From NCBI RefSeq assembly GCF_001021975.1, contig NZ_CP009928.1, positions 3,848,001-3,912,000 of the forward strand: DNA of 64,000 bases, written 5' to 3'. Below the pieces are notes generated by a model. The model was given only the letters and a program-made list of their open reading frames with translations. It made no database searches and was not told where the DNA came from. This DNA comes from Chryseobacterium gallinarum (lineage in GTDB: Bacteria; Bacteroidota; Bacteroidia; Flavobacteriales; Weeksellaceae). Within the stretch, counting starts at the first letter, position 1. Every line of letters starts with the position of its first letter. Shown here in pieces: positions 7,756 through 16,652 of this stretch. Made by a program: the position numbers and the translations under genes.

Positions 7756-8351
7756 TGAAGAATATTAATAATTATTTAGCCAAAGTTTTAAACGTTCCTA
7801 TTCAAAATGTAAATACATGCAGCCTCCATTACGAAGCGAAGAAAATTCCTAAAAACCAGTTTCTTCTCCAGTATGGAGAAATCTGCAGGCATATATTTTT
7901 TGTAGAGAAAGGGCTTTTAAAAATGTATTCCATTGACAAGAACGGAAAGGAACATATCATTCAGTTTGCACCGGAAAGCTGGCTGATTTCTGACCGCAGC
8001 AGTCTTTATTTTAATGAGAAATCCATCTATTATATAGAAGCTGTTGAAGATTCTGAAATATTATTCTTACATCCCGATTTCTTCAATAAACTGGTAGAAC
8101 AGTTCCCTAACAGTATTGAAAGAAGTGATTTCCTGCTTCAGAAACACATCAGGAGTTTACAAAACAGGATCAATTCTTTACTGGGAGAAACGGCAGAAGA
8201 AAGATATATGAAATTCATCAAAATGTATCCGGATTTGTTGTTAAGAGTTCCTCAATGGATGATTGCCTCTTATCTGGGCATCACTCCTGAAAGTTTAAGC
8301 AGGGTAAGAAAAGAGCTGGCAAGAAAAAATTTCGTTCCGGATAAAAAGTAA
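7755..8351 (+). CDS. Crp/Fnr family transcriptional regulator
   Basis: A 198-residue regulator with an N-terminal cyclic-nucleotide-binding-like barrel (residues ~25-115; QYGEICRHIFFVEKGLLKMY) and a C-terminal winged helix with recognition helix TPESLSRVRKELA. No cysteine cluster for an iron-sulfur centre is seen, so it is not a classical oxygen-sensing FNR. It is the last gene of the bacillithiol-type operon, and its start overlaps the ytxJ stop. It may autoregulate the operon in response to redox or thiol state; this is inference. Confidence 0.88.
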   Translation: MKNINNYLAKVLNVPIQNVNTCSLHYEAKKIPKNQFLLQYGEICRHIFFVEKGLLKMYSIDKNGKEHIIQFAPESWLISDRSSLYFNEKSIYYIEAVEDSEILFLHPDFFNKLVEQFPNSIERSDFLLQKHIRSLQNRINSLLGETAEERYMKFIKMYPDLLLRVPQWMIASYLGITPESLSRVRKELARKNFVPDKK

Positions 8352-8467
8352 AATCAATCAGACTCAGCAGAAACAAACTGGATTTCCTGCCGGCAGCTTA
8401 TAGCAGTTACTCCCGTAAATGACATTTCCGGAAAATAAATACAAGTATTTTCTGCAGTTTTGTAATT

Positions 8468-8487
8468 GCCGGCCTCCGGCTTTTTTT
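8468..8487 (+). terminator. Rho-independent terminator of the yfiT-like/ytxJ/crp operon
   Basis: GCCGG-CCT-CCGGC hairpin followed directly by seven T residues (8481-8487), 117 bp downstream of the crp stop and 20 bp before the convergent MocR gene. Confidence 0.8.
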
Positions 8488-8506
8488 CCTTCTGCAGAAA
8501 AGAAAT

Positions 8507-9925
8507 TTAAATACTTATTTTTTTAGCAAGCGTTCCTACTTGTCTGAGTTTAGCCTGAGTATCTTCCGACCAGGGAAGGCCGATACAAAGCCTCATGCAA
8601 TTTTCAAACTGTTCCTGAAAGGTAAACATCCTTCCCGGGGCGATACTGATGTTTTGCTTAATGGCCAGATCATAAAGCTCAGTCGTCCGGATTTTCCTAT
8701 CGAATTCCACCCAAAGGGAAAGCCCTCCCTGTGGGCGACTTGTCCTGGTTCCTTCAGGAAATGATTCTGCAATGGTCTGTACATAATTCTGATAATTGCT
8801 TTGGAGTGTTCTGCGAAGCTTTTGAAGGTGCTTTTCATATTTTCCGGATTTCTTAAAATTAGCCACAGCTTCATTCACGATGGAGATTGAAGATGTGGAA
8901 TGCAGCAGTTTAAGTTTTAAGATTTTATCTTTATATTTTCCGGGAGCAATCCATCCAACCCGATAGCCAGGAGCCAGTGTTTTTGAAATAGAGCTGCAAT
9001 ATAAAACATTTCCGTCTGTGTCAAAAGATTTACAACATCTGGGACGGGAAGCTCCAAAATAAAGATCACCATAGACATCATCTTCAATTAACGGGATGTT
9101 ATTTTCAGAAAGAATTTTCACCACTTCCTTTTTATTTTCGTCAGGCATACAACTGCCTAAAGGAGAATTAAAGTTGGGAATCAGCAGGCATAGATTGATC
9201 TTAGGAATTACTTTTTTTAAAGCTTCAATTTCAATTCCGGTAGTAGGATGGGTAGGAAGCTCAAGTACTTTGAGTCCCAATCCGTTGGCTAATTGCAGGA
9301 TTCCGGGATAACAAGGGCTTTCTATAGCGATGGTATCACCTGGTTGGCCTAAAGCCATCAGACAGAAAGACAGTGCATTCATCCCACCATTGGTTGTAAC
9401 GAGATCGTTTTCATGGAGGTTACCTCCCCATTGTAAAGAACGTATGGCAATCATTCTCCTTAATTTGAGATTTCCCTGGAGTTCTTCGTACTCTGTGCCC
9501 CCTTCTTTCAGTTCCCGGATAGCCTGAACTATTTCTTTTTTCAGCTTAGCCTGCGGAAGAAGGTCACCGGACGGAATACCGATCGAAAAAAAGGTAAAGT
9601 CTTTCCGCCCCATATTCTCGTAAACCTTACTGATAAGTTCATCTGGTTCATCATTATTGGCGATCAGAGATGGCCGGCTTATTTCAGGTAAGGGAAGGTT
9701 AACGGACAGAAATTGGCTTACAAAGTACCCTGATTGGGGTTTAGACTCAATCAGGGATTGGGATTCAAGCTCCAGAAAAACCCGTTTTGCAGTATTCATG
9801 CTTACCCGGTGTTCCTGACATAGCATTCTTACGGATGGAAGTTTGTCTCCCGCTTTCAATATCCCATTTTTAATTTGCCCGGCAATGCCGTCTGCAATTT
9901 CTGTATATAAAAATTCTTTGCTCAT
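8507..9925 (-). CDS. MocR-type regulator (GntR HTH fused to class I aminotransferase domain)
   Basis: A 472-residue PLP-binding regulator. Residues ~5-70 are a GntR winged helix (AGDKLPSVRMLCQEHRVSMNTAKRVF). The rest is a fold-type I aminotransferase-like domain with the PLP lysine K315 (SSISKTLAPGYRVGW), the aspartate in EDDVYGD and an NFNSPLG loop. Such proteins usually control a neighbouring divergent gene, here the EamA transporter at 10021. The start at 9925 is chosen because a TATATTTG -7 box (minus strand, 9945-9952) covers the codons of the longer possible starts. Effector unknown. Confidence 0.9.
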   Translation of the reverse strand: MSKEFLYTEIADGIAGQIKNGILKAGDKLPSVRMLCQEHRVSMNTAKRVFLELESQSLIESKPQSGYFVSQFLSVNLPLPEISRPSLIANNDEPDELISKVYENMGRKDFTFFSIGIPSGDLLPQAKLKKEIVQAIRELKEGGTEYEELQGNLKLRRMIAIRSLQWGGNLHENDLVTTNGGMNALSFCLMALGQPGDTIAIESPCYPGILQLANGLGLKVLELPTHPTTGIEIEALKKVIPKINLCLLIPNFNSPLGSCMPDENKKEVVKILSENNIPLIEDDVYGDLYFGASRPRCCKSFDTDGNVLYCSSISKTLAPGYRVGWIAPGKYKDKILKLKLLHSTSSISIVNEAVANFKKSGKYEKHLQKLRRTLQSNYQNYVQTIAESFPEGTRTSRPQGGLSLWVEFDRKIRTTELYDLAIKQNISIAPGRMFTFQEQFENCMRLCIGLPWSEDTQAKLRQVGTLAKKISI

Positions 9926-9944
9926 ATTGTTAACTGTGTCCATG

Positions 9945-9995
9945 CAAATATACAAAACTGATACTGTGCTTATTTGATTTTCCTTTCTAATTTTG
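9945..9995. promoter_or_regulatory. Divergent MocR/EamA promoter region
   Basis: A minus-strand TATATTTG (9945-9952) and a plus-strand TAATTTTG (9988-9995) match the Bacteroidota -7 box TAnnTTTG and point away from each other across 35 bp. Neither has a clear TTG -33 element at the usual ~20-bp distance, so activator control by the MocR protein is plausible. Confidence 0.5.
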
Positions 9996-10020
9996 AATAA
10001 TTAATGACAACTTTATTAAA

Positions 10021-10905
10021 ATGACGACCGATACAATATCAAAAGAACAGGCAATAAACGGATGGATTAACGGATTCATAGGAGTATTGCTTTTCAGTGG
10101 ATCAATGCCTGCTACAAAACTGGCCGTGATGGAAATGAACCCTGTATTTGTGACCATCGCCCGCGCTGTAATTGCGGGAATCCTGGCCCTTTCCGTTCTT
10201 TTATTATATAAGGAAAAACGGCCTGAGAAAACTCAGATTTTTTCTTTGATACTGGTCGCTATAGGCTGTGTCATAGGTTTTCCGTTGCTTTCTTCATTAG
10301 CCCTGCAGCATCTTTCCTCAGCGCATTCTATTGTATTTCTTGGGATGCTTCCTTTGTCAACAGCAGTTTTCGGAGTCCTCCGTGGAGGAGAAAGACCTCA
10401 TCCTGTATTCTGGTTTTTTTCCGTTGTGGGTAGTTTATTGGTTATGGGATATGCTTTTTCGCAGGGGATTTCAGCTTCGCCTGTAGGAGATCTACTGATG
10501 CTTCTTGCTGTAATTTTGTGTGGACTGGGATATGCTGAAGGAGCAAAACTTTCAAAAAGCCTTGGAGGATGGCAGGTTATTTCCTGGGCATTGGTATTGT
10601 CTTTACCTGTAATGCTTCCGCTGTTTTTTATTTATTTTCCAAACAATCCAGGAACCATCAGCTTTAAGGGATGGTTCGGATTAGGGTATATTTCTTTATT
10701 TAGCATGTTTATTGGTTTTATATTCTGGTATAAGGGCTTGGCACAAGGAGGAATCTCCTCTGTGGGGCAGCTTCAGTTGTTACAGCCTTTCTTCGGACTT
10801 GCTTTGGCGGCATATTTTCTTCATGAGCAGGTAAGTGCAGGAATGGTGGGAGTGACTGTTGGAGTTATTGTATGTGTTGCAGGAACTAAAAAATTTGCAA
10901 AATAA
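10021..10905 (+). CDS. EamA/DMT family transporter
   Basis: A 294-residue inner-membrane protein with about ten hydrophobic helices and the duplicated EamA layout. Landmarks are FSGSMPATKLAVMEMNPVFVTIARAVIAG in the first repeat and YISLFSMFIGFIFWYKGLAQGGISSVGQLQLLQPFFGL in the second. Family members export amino acids, metabolites or drugs. It is transcribed away from the MocR regulator at 8507-9925, which probably controls it. Substrate cannot be deduced. Confidence 0.9.
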   Translation: MTTDTISKEQAINGWINGFIGVLLFSGSMPATKLAVMEMNPVFVTIARAVIAGILALSVLLLYKEKRPEKTQIFSLILVAIGCVIGFPLLSSLALQHLSSAHSIVFLGMLPLSTAVFGVLRGGERPHPVFWFFSVVGSLLVMGYAFSQGISASPVGDLLMLLAVILCGLGYAEGAKLSKSLGGWQVISWALVLSLPVMLPLFFIYFPNNPGTISFKGWFGLGYISLFSMFIGFIFWYKGLAQGGISSVGQLQLLQPFFGLALAAYFLHEQVSAGMVGVTVGVIVCVAGTKKFAK

Positions 10906-10920
10906 TTAAAAATAATGCAT

Positions 10921-10966
10921 TATGATTTAAGTCATAAGAAAAAGCCTAGATCATAAACTACTTTTG
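10921..10966 (+). promoter_or_regulatory. Putative Crp/Fnr operator plus -7 box before the lipoprotein gene
   Basis: A near-perfect palindrome TATGATTTAAGTCATA (10921-10936) lies 22 bp before a -7 box TACTTTTG (10959-10966); there is no TTG -33 box. The palindrome centre would be about 44 bp upstream of the transcription start, a typical class II activator position. The same arrangement recurs at 12401-12445. Confidence 0.6.
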
Positions 10967-10994
10967 TTATTCCACATCACAAAATATATTTATT

Positions 10995-11237
10995 ATGAAA
11001 TGTACCGCACCATTGCTAATCTTGGGGCTCGTTGTTACGAGCTGTAAAAAAGAGTCCCGAACAGAAAGATCAATTCCTACAGACAGTATCATAAATGATA
11101 CCGTAACTGTAGATACTATATCAAGCAATTATACGCCAGCTCCGGCTTTAGCAGATACTATACATTATGACAGTATTTCCGGAAATAAAAATAAGGATAC
11201 TGTAAAAGCCCATAAAAATAAAGCTATGGGAAAATAA
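10995..11237 (+). CDS. Small Thr/Asp-rich lipoprotein
   Basis: An 80-residue lipoprotein. It has a short hydrophobic signal (TAPLLILGLVVTSC) with lipobox VTSC and lipidated Cys17, followed by KKES. The mature part is low-complexity, rich in Thr, Asp, Ser and Lys, with no recognised domain. It sits behind a well-formed TAnnTTTG promoter carrying a putative Crp/Fnr operator and is 290 bp upstream of a Crp/Fnr gene. Function unknown; a stress-induced envelope lipoprotein is an inference. Confidence 0.7.
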   Translation: MKCTAPLLILGLVVTSCKKESRTERSIPTDSIINDTVTVDTISSNYTPAPALADTIHYDSISGNKNKDTVKAHKNKAMGK

Positions 11238-11526
11238 GCATGAAATTCCCTCCATTATAAGAGCGAATATAACTTATGTTTCTTTTATTGTAAGATTACA
11301 AAAATTTTCATTTTGTTTTTGATAGGAATAATTAAATACAATTTATTTTTTTCTATCAAATGATTATTTATATTGTTGATATTTTATAAAAATTAACAAT
11401 GAATTAAATTTATTTAACTTTTAAACACTTAGTTAGGTTTAATATTTGCACTCTATAAAATCAGTTCCCCAATATTTTTGCTAAGATAAAATAAGAGAAG
11501 AAGAATAACATTTAAAAACAACTATT

Positions 11527-12123
11527 ATGGTTATTAATGAAAGCATTTTGCACTCAGCGGGAGCAGAAATTAAAGAATACCACCCGACAGAAAACCTATT
11601 CTGTGAAGGTGATTCCCCTCATTACTACTATCAGATTATTACAGGAGAGGTAAAACTTAATAATTATGATGAAGAAGGGAAAGAGTTTATACAGAATATA
11701 TTATCAAAAGGGCAGAGCTGTGGCGAGTCTATCCTTTTTATAGACAAGCCTTATCCGATGAATGCTGAAGCCATCACTGAATGTAGTGTTTTCAAGCTTT
11801 CTAAGTCAACTTTCTTTGCCCTTTTGAATGAATCGCCGGAACTGTGTATGGAAGTGAACAGCTTTCTTTCTGAAAGACTTTACTATAAATTTATAATGAT
11901 GCAGAATATATCCTCCCAAAGCCCTTCTAAAAGGCTTAAGGGATTAATGGATTATCTTAAAAGCTTTCAAATAGATGAGAGGCCCTATTCATTCATGATT
12001 CCGTTAACAAGACAACAAATGGCCAGTCTTACCGGCCTTTGTGTGGAAACCGCGATACGGACCATCAAACACATGGAAAGAAACAAGATTGTTAAAATCG
12101 AAAATCGTAAAATTTTGTATTAA
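11527..12123 (+). CDS. Crp/Fnr family transcriptional regulator
   Basis: A 198-residue regulator. Residues ~15-110 form the effector-binding barrel (EYHPTENLFCEGDSPHYYYQIITGEVKLNNYDEEG) and residues ~135-198 the winged helix, with recognition helix LCVETAIRTIKHMER. The E-T-x-x-R pattern is the one Crp uses to read TGA/TCA half-sites. It is 57% of the way into a stress island and flanked on both sides by TATGA-N6-TCATA palindromes (10921 and 12401), which makes it the best candidate reader of those sites. No Fe-S cysteine set is visible. The effector is unknown. Confidence 0.9.
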   Translation: MVINESILHSAGAEIKEYHPTENLFCEGDSPHYYYQIITGEVKLNNYDEEGKEFIQNILSKGQSCGESILFIDKPYPMNAEAITECSVFKLSKSTFFALLNESPELCMEVNSFLSERLYYKFIMMQNISSQSPSKRLKGLMDYLKSFQIDERPYSFMIPLTRQQMASLTGLCVETAIRTIKHMERNKIVKIENRKILY

Positions 12124-12592
12124 ACAGTAAGTTTTAATCAATTTATGACTATTGGTATTGAGTATAACCTTCTACTCATTGTTACAGGGGACAGGACTTA
12201 TAAAGTTTGTGAATTCTGAAGGTAATTATAGTCCGTTTATACGAACAGTCAAGCAGCAGGCTACCTGAGTTTTGAAAATTACATTTTTTTAAGAAACTTC
12301 TAATATATATGAAAAATATTCTTTTCATTTCAAGGAAAACAGTAAAATCAAATCATATTATAATAAAAAAAATGTAAGTTTTATATTAAATTTGATGTAC
12401 TATGACTCAGATCATAAAAAAGTGATTTATTCAATAGTATATTTGATTAGTTAATTGTATGATACAATTCTAAAATCTTAGCAGAAGGGACCAAGCCCTT
12501 TTATTCAGTTTGAAATTATCGATTCCATTTGGTTGCCTTCTGCATAAACCCGGCAAGGCATCATTATATATTTAACTATAAAAAAACTAATT
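12124..12592. other. 469-bp intergenic region between crp and the 92-aa protein gene
   Basis: No gene visible. It contains the TATGACTCAGATCATA operator and TATATTTG box (12401-12445). The long leader (about 140 nt from the predicted start to the ATG at 12593) contains AGGG/CCCT (near 12486-12500) and TTGCC/GGCAA inverted repeats, which could fold. No known riboswitch or small RNA is recognised. Confidence 0.6.
12401..12445 (+). promoter_or_regulatory. Putative Crp/Fnr operator plus -7 box before the 92-aa protein gene
   Basis: TATGACTCAGATCATA (12401-12416) lies 21 bp before a -7 box TATATTTG (12438-12445), with no TTG -33 element. Half-sites and spacing are almost the same as at 10921-10966. 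Confidence 0.6.
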
Positions 12593-12871
12593 ATGAACAC
12601 TAGAAATTCAAAAAGACATTCATCTGAAAGCCTTAAAGAAGTTTATCAATTAGGGTATGACTATGGTTATGAGGATATTTGGGAAAACGAAGATTATGAT
12701 ATTTTTCCAGAATATGATATTCATATCAATGACGCTAGCCATCAAAGAGTAGACAAAGAAAGACAGGGGCAGCTATGGGAGAATCGGGGAAAATTTATTT
12801 CAGCGAGAAGCGGATTTCATGAGAACTCCCGAAGCCATCTGCCCGGTCATTTTAACGCAAACCGGACGTAA
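12593..12871 (+). CDS. Hypothetical 92-aa acidic/aromatic protein
   Basis: Not recognised. The first half is acidic and tyrosine-rich (LGYDYGYEDIWENEDYDIFPEYDIH). The second half is basic and polar, with RSGFHENSRSHLPGHF. There is no signal peptide or membrane segment. It starts with an ATG after AT-rich leader DNA and is downstream of a putative Crp/Fnr-dependent promoter. It precedes the YciE/katE stress genes on the same strand by 126 bp, a gap that includes a short CTTCCGA/TCGGAG hairpin. Confidence 0.6.
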   Translation: MNTRNSKRHSSESLKEVYQLGYDYGYEDIWENEDYDIFPEYDIHINDASHQRVDKERQGQLWENRGKFISARSGFHENSRSHLPGHFNANRT

Positions 12872-12997
12872 GATTCAACAATAACAAATAAGATCTTCCG
12901 AAATCGGAGGCAGACGTAATTCATAATTCTTTTTCCATGATTGCCTCTTTAATCACCATAAAGGGGCAGTCTTTTTCAACTTTAAACACCTCACATT

Positions 12998-13588
12998 ATG
13001 ATTAGTAAAACCACAAAAACAACCGGCACTACGGCTTCTCCGGTAAAAGAAATGACTGTAGATAATGCATCTGTAAAAAAAGATGAAATGAAAAATTCGT
13101 CTCTGCATAAGTTCTTCATCAGTGCCCTTAAAGATATCTATTACGCTGAAAATGCCATCCTGGAAGCATTGGAAAAAATGCAGGATGCTGCTACTACTGA
13201 TGAATTGAAGGAAGCTTTTGAAGACCATCATCTTCAGACTCAAAAGCATGTAAAACGGCTTGAAAAGGTTTTCGGGCTTATTGATGAAAAACCTGAAAAA
13301 AAAGAATGTGAGGCCATAAAAGGAATCATTAAAGAAGGTGAAGAGGTTATCAAATCTACTGAAGAAGGTTCCATGACAAGAGATGCCGCACTTATTATTG
13401 CTGCTCAGAAAGTAGAACATTATGAAATAGCTACTTATGGTGGTCTTGCACAGCTGGCAATTACCATGGGACATGATAAAGCTGCTGAACTTCTTGAGAG
13501 AACCCTTCAGGAGGAAGAAGATACCGATGAAGAGCTCACAGAAATTGCAGAAAACTTCATCAATTTTGATGCAGAAAAAGAAGGTTAG
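12998..13588 (+). CDS. YciE/DUF892 ferritin-like protein
   Basis: A 196-residue protein. A polar, Thr/Lys-rich 30-residue N-terminal extension precedes the DUF892 four-helix domain (LHKFFISALKDIYYAENAILEALEKM). Ferritin-like helices carry E and H residues (EDHHLQTQKHVKRLE, AAQKVEHYEIATYGGL, LLERTLQEEEDTDEEL) in positions that bind a diiron centre in the family. Relatives are induced by osmotic and general stress. It lies 5' of two small unknown genes and the large catalase, which suggests a shared stress response. Confidence 0.9.
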   Translation: MISKTTKTTGTTASPVKEMTVDNASVKKDEMKNSSLHKFFISALKDIYYAENAILEALEKMQDAATTDELKEAFEDHHLQTQKHVKRLEKVFGLIDEKPEKKECEAIKGIIKEGEEVIKSTEEGSMTRDAALIIAAQKVEHYEIATYGGLAQLAITMGHDKAAELLERTLQEEEDTDEELTEIAENFINFDAEKEG

Positions 13589-13650
13589 ATGCCCACTTAT
13601 GCCATCGATCTTGTGAGGGTGGCCTACCTTAATCATGAACTCAAGTATAT

Positions 13651-13953
13651 ATGGATTGTCAGAAAATAATAAAAACCCTGAGACATAAAGATTTTATAAA
13701 AATCGATAATAAAGGGAATTGGTTTGAAGAAGGAGCCGCTATCTATGCAAAAGAAATAAAAGATAATATTTTTTTATTATTTGTTATCCTTAAAGGAATA
13801 CATATTGAAAATATTCAGGCATTGATTGCTCACTTTGATTGTTTCAGCAGCATTGGACTGAAAGAGCCGGAACAGATTATGTTTTATCTTTCTATTAAGG
13901 ATAAGCAAGACCTCCATTATTTTGATCAATATTTAAAAACTTCTGATAATTAA
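13651..13953 (+). CDS. Hypothetical 100-aa protein
   Basis: Not recognised. It looks like a compact soluble alpha/beta protein (DNKGNWFEEGAAIYAKEIKDNIFLLFVILKGIHIENIQALIAHF, then MFYLSIKDKQDLHYFDQYL). No signal peptide. It lies 62 bp after the YciE-like gene and 13 bp before the next helical protein, so it is probably in the same transcript. The ATG at 13651 is the first in frame. Confidence 0.6.
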   Translation: MDCQKIIKTLRHKDFIKIDNKGNWFEEGAAIYAKEIKDNIFLLFVILKGIHIENIQALIAHFDCFSSIGLKEPEQIMFYLSIKDKQDLHYFDQYLKTSDN

Positions 13954-13966
13954 TACTTTTTTGAAT

Positions 13967-14347
13967 ATGATATTTGAAAATGACACTTTGCAGAATTCCG
14001 CACTGAATGATAAAAATAACGCACTGGAAAATGAAACCTTGTTTCCGCTTATGATTAATTCCTACGGAGTAACTGCTTTTTTGATCAAATCACTGGAAAA
14101 GATCAAAAAGAATGCACAATGTGAAATTCTTAGAAAAGTAATTGACAGATACATGGAAGAATACATTCTTCATCTTCAGGAATTTCATGTCAAAAATACA
14201 ATGAATATAACCGATGAAAACACTGAAATAAGAATTGAATCGCCTTCTTTTACTTTATATGCTAAAATGGCCTACTATAAAGTATTAAAAGAAGAAGAGT
14301 ATATCCATAGACTCCTTCATCTACTGGAGAATGGTAAAAGAGATTAA
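13967..14347 (+). CDS. Small helical protein, possibly a diverged DUF892/ferritin-like protein
   Basis: A 126-residue mostly helical protein (TLFPLMINSYGVTAFLIKSLEKIKK, ILRKVIDRYMEEYILHLQEFHVK, LKEEEYIHRLLHLLE). The pattern of Glu and His on helices recalls YciE-type proteins two genes upstream, but no firm family match is claimed. The start at 13967 (ATG) is preferred over a TTG two codons earlier. It ends 52 bp before the catalase start. Confidence 0.55.
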   Translation: MIFENDTLQNSALNDKNNALENETLFPLMINSYGVTAFLIKSLEKIKKNAQCEILRKVIDRYMEEYILHLQEFHVKNTMNITDENTEIRIESPSFTLYAKMAYYKVLKEEEYIHRLLHLLENGKRD

Positions 14348-14398
14348 TTTTTATCTGACTGCTTGAAATATATAAACCAATCCAAAATTTATGAATAT

Positions 14399-16540
14399 AT
14401 GAAAACGAATGAACAAAATAATGAAAAAGCAGACCAGCTGAAGTGGCACACCACTTATAATGAGAATGAAAAGCTAACCACGAATCAGGGGCTGAAGATT
14501 AACAATAACCAGGACTCTTTAAAAGCAGGAGAAAGGGGCCCGACTTTGCTGGAAGATTTTATTCTGAGGGAAAAAATCACCCATTTTGACCATGAAAGAA
14601 TTCCTGAGAGGGTGGTACATGCCAGAGGCTCGGGAGCACATGGTGTTTTTAAGCTTACCAAAAGCCTTAAAAATTATACCAAAGCTAAATTTTTAACGGA
14701 GGTAGGTAAGGAAACTCCTGTCTTTATAAGGTTTTCAACAGTTGCCGGAAGTAAAGGAAGTACAGATCTGGCAAGAGATGTGCGCGGGTTTGCGGTAAAA
14801 TTTTATACAGAAGAAGGAAATTATGACCTGGTAGCGAATAATATGCCGGTATTCTTTATTCAGGATGCCATTAAGTTTCCTGATCTCGTTCATGCTGTAA
14901 AGCCGGAACCCGATAATGAAATTCCCCAGGCAGCTTCTGCACATGATACTTTTTGGGATTTTATTTCATTGATGCCGGAAAGCATGCATATGATCATGTG
15001 GCTGATGAGTGACAGGGCTATTCCGAGAAGTTTCAGGATGATGGAAGGGTTTGGGGTACATTCTTTTAAATTTATTAATGATGAAGGAAAAGTACACTTT
15101 GTTAAATTCCATTTCAAACCTAGGCTTGGAGTACATTCGGTAGCCTGGAATGAAGCTCAGACTATTTCGGGAGTGGATCCTGATTTCCATAAAAGAGATC
15201 TGTGGGAAGCCATTGAAAACGGAGACTATCCTGAATGGGATTTGGGAGTACAGCTGATTCCTGAAGAAGATGAAGATCGTTTTGATTTTGATCTTCTTGA
15301 TCCTACAAAACTGGTTCCCGAAGAAGAGGTTCCCGTAGAACTTGTAGGGACATTAACATTAAACAGAAATCCGGATAATTTTTTCGCAGAAACGGAACAG
15401 ATTGCTTTTCATCCGGGACATATTGTTCCGGGAATTGATTTCACCAATGATCCGCTATTGCAGGGAAGATTATTTTCATATACAGATACCCAATTATCCA
15501 GACTGGGATCTCCAAATTTCCACGAAATCCCGATCAACAGATCTATCAATACCGTCCACAATAATCAGCGGGATGGCCATATGAGGCAGCAGATTGTCAA
15601 AGGGAAAAGTAGCTATGATCCTAATTCTATAGGAATGGGCTGTCCTTTCCAGGCTATGATGTCTGAAGGAGGATTTACTTCCCACGAGGAAAGAGTCTCC
15701 GGGGCAAAAATCCGACAAAGGAGCAAAAGCTTTGTAGACCATTATTCTCAGGCCAAATTATTTTATAACAGCCAGTCAACTCCGGAAAAAATACATCTAC
15801 AGAATGCATTGATTTTTGAGCTTTCAAAAGTAACGCATCCTAAAATAAGAGAAAGAGTAGTAGGACAGCTTGGGTATATCGATATGTTCTTGGCATGGAG
15901 GGTAGCTGAAAAACTGGGGGTTGAAGTAAAGCAGCTGGAGTGGCCTAACCAAAGCATACCTGCCGATGCTGATCCTATAGAACTCCAAAGCCAGGAAAGA
16001 GAGCCTAATACCAAGGTTTCGGATGCCTTAAGTATGAAAAATACGGTTAAAAATACCATTAAAACCCGGAAAATTGGATTTATCATGGCCAATGGCGTAG
16101 AAGCAGGCACCATTTATGATCTTAAAGAAAAACTGGAGAAAGAAGGAGCCAAAACTGAGATTATTGCTCCCAGCTTAGCCCCTGTACGTACAAATGATGG
16201 TACAGATCTTATCCCAAAACATTCTTTAACCAGTATAAGAAGTGTTTGTTTTGATGCCCTTTATATTTGTGCCGGTGAAGACGCTGTGAAAGAACTTATG
16301 GCTCCTGACAATAAGCAGCATGTGCTTCACTTTATCAATGAAGCCTATAAACATTGTAAAGCTATTTATTTTGGTGAAAATACGGAGCCTCTTTACCAGA
16401 GTTCAAATGTTGCTTTAAGAAAGCATGAGGATCCGGGAATTATTACCTGGGATGATCAAAATCCTGCAGATAAGTTCATTAATGCCATAGCCCAACATAG
16501 GGTTTGGGATCTTGAACTGGAAAGGAACACCCAATCATAA
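14399..16540 (+). CDS. katE: Large-subunit (clade 2, HPII-type) catalase
   Basis: Degrades hydrogen peroxide. It is 713 residues, the length of large catalases rather than the ~480 of small ones. The active site is visible: distal H74 (RVVHARGSGAHG), N147/N148 (VANNMPVFF) and heme-ligand Y361 (RLFSYTDTQLSRLG). After residue ~560 comes the DJ-1/class I glutamine amidotransferase-like C-terminal domain (KIGFIMANGVEAGTIYDLKEKLEKEGAKTEIIAP) typical of the clade. The TTG at 14363 would add 12 atypical residues; the ATG at 14399 is chosen. It is the last gene before a strong terminator. Confidence 0.95.
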   Translation: MKTNEQNNEKADQLKWHTTYNENEKLTTNQGLKINNNQDSLKAGERGPTLLEDFILREKITHFDHERIPERVVHARGSGAHGVFKLTKSLKNYTKAKFLTEVGKETPVFIRFSTVAGSKGSTDLARDVRGFAVKFYTEEGNYDLVANNMPVFFIQDAIKFPDLVHAVKPEPDNEIPQAASAHDTFWDFISLMPESMHMIMWLMSDRAIPRSFRMMEGFGVHSFKFINDEGKVHFVKFHFKPRLGVHSVAWNEAQTISGVDPDFHKRDLWEAIENGDYPEWDLGVQLIPEEDEDRFDFDLLDPTKLVPEEEVPVELVGTLTLNRNPDNFFAETEQIAFHPGHIVPGIDFTNDPLLQGRLFSYTDTQLSRLGSPNFHEIPINRSINTVHNNQRDGHMRQQIVKGKSSYDPNSIGMGCPFQAMMSEGGFTSHEERVSGAKIRQRSKSFVDHYSQAKLFYNSQSTPEKIHLQNALIFELSKVTHPKIRERVVGQLGYIDMFLAWRVAEKLGVEVKQLEWPNQSIPADADPIELQSQEREPNTKVSDALSMKNTVKNTIKTRKIGFIMANGVEAGTIYDLKEKLEKEGAKTEIIAPSLAPVRTNDGTDLIPKHSLTSIRSVCFDALYICAGEDAVKELMAPDNKQHVLHFINEAYKHCKAIYFGENTEPLYQSSNVALRKHEDPGIITWDDQNPADKFINAIAQHRVWDLELERNTQS

Positions 16541-16578
16541 CAACATATCCTTCACACCATTTATTATTGAAAATGATA

Positions 16579-16616
16579 AAAAAAGCTGTCTGGATGTATA
16601 AAACAGCAGCTTTTTT
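16579..16616 (+). terminator. Rho-independent terminator of katE
   Basis: Perfect 10-bp stem AAAAAAGCTG / CAGCTTTTTT with an 18-nt loop, 38 bp after the katE stop, ending in a T run. Confidence 0.85.
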
Positions 16617-16652
16617 ATCCATTTTCCATCAATCACCTTAAAATAGAATATT

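Noticed and set aside
12953..13636. 227-codon minus-strand frame over the YciE-like gene
   Set aside because: Phe/Cys-rich composition typical of the reverse of a Lys/Glu-rich gene; the plus-strand frame is a recognised DUF892 protein.
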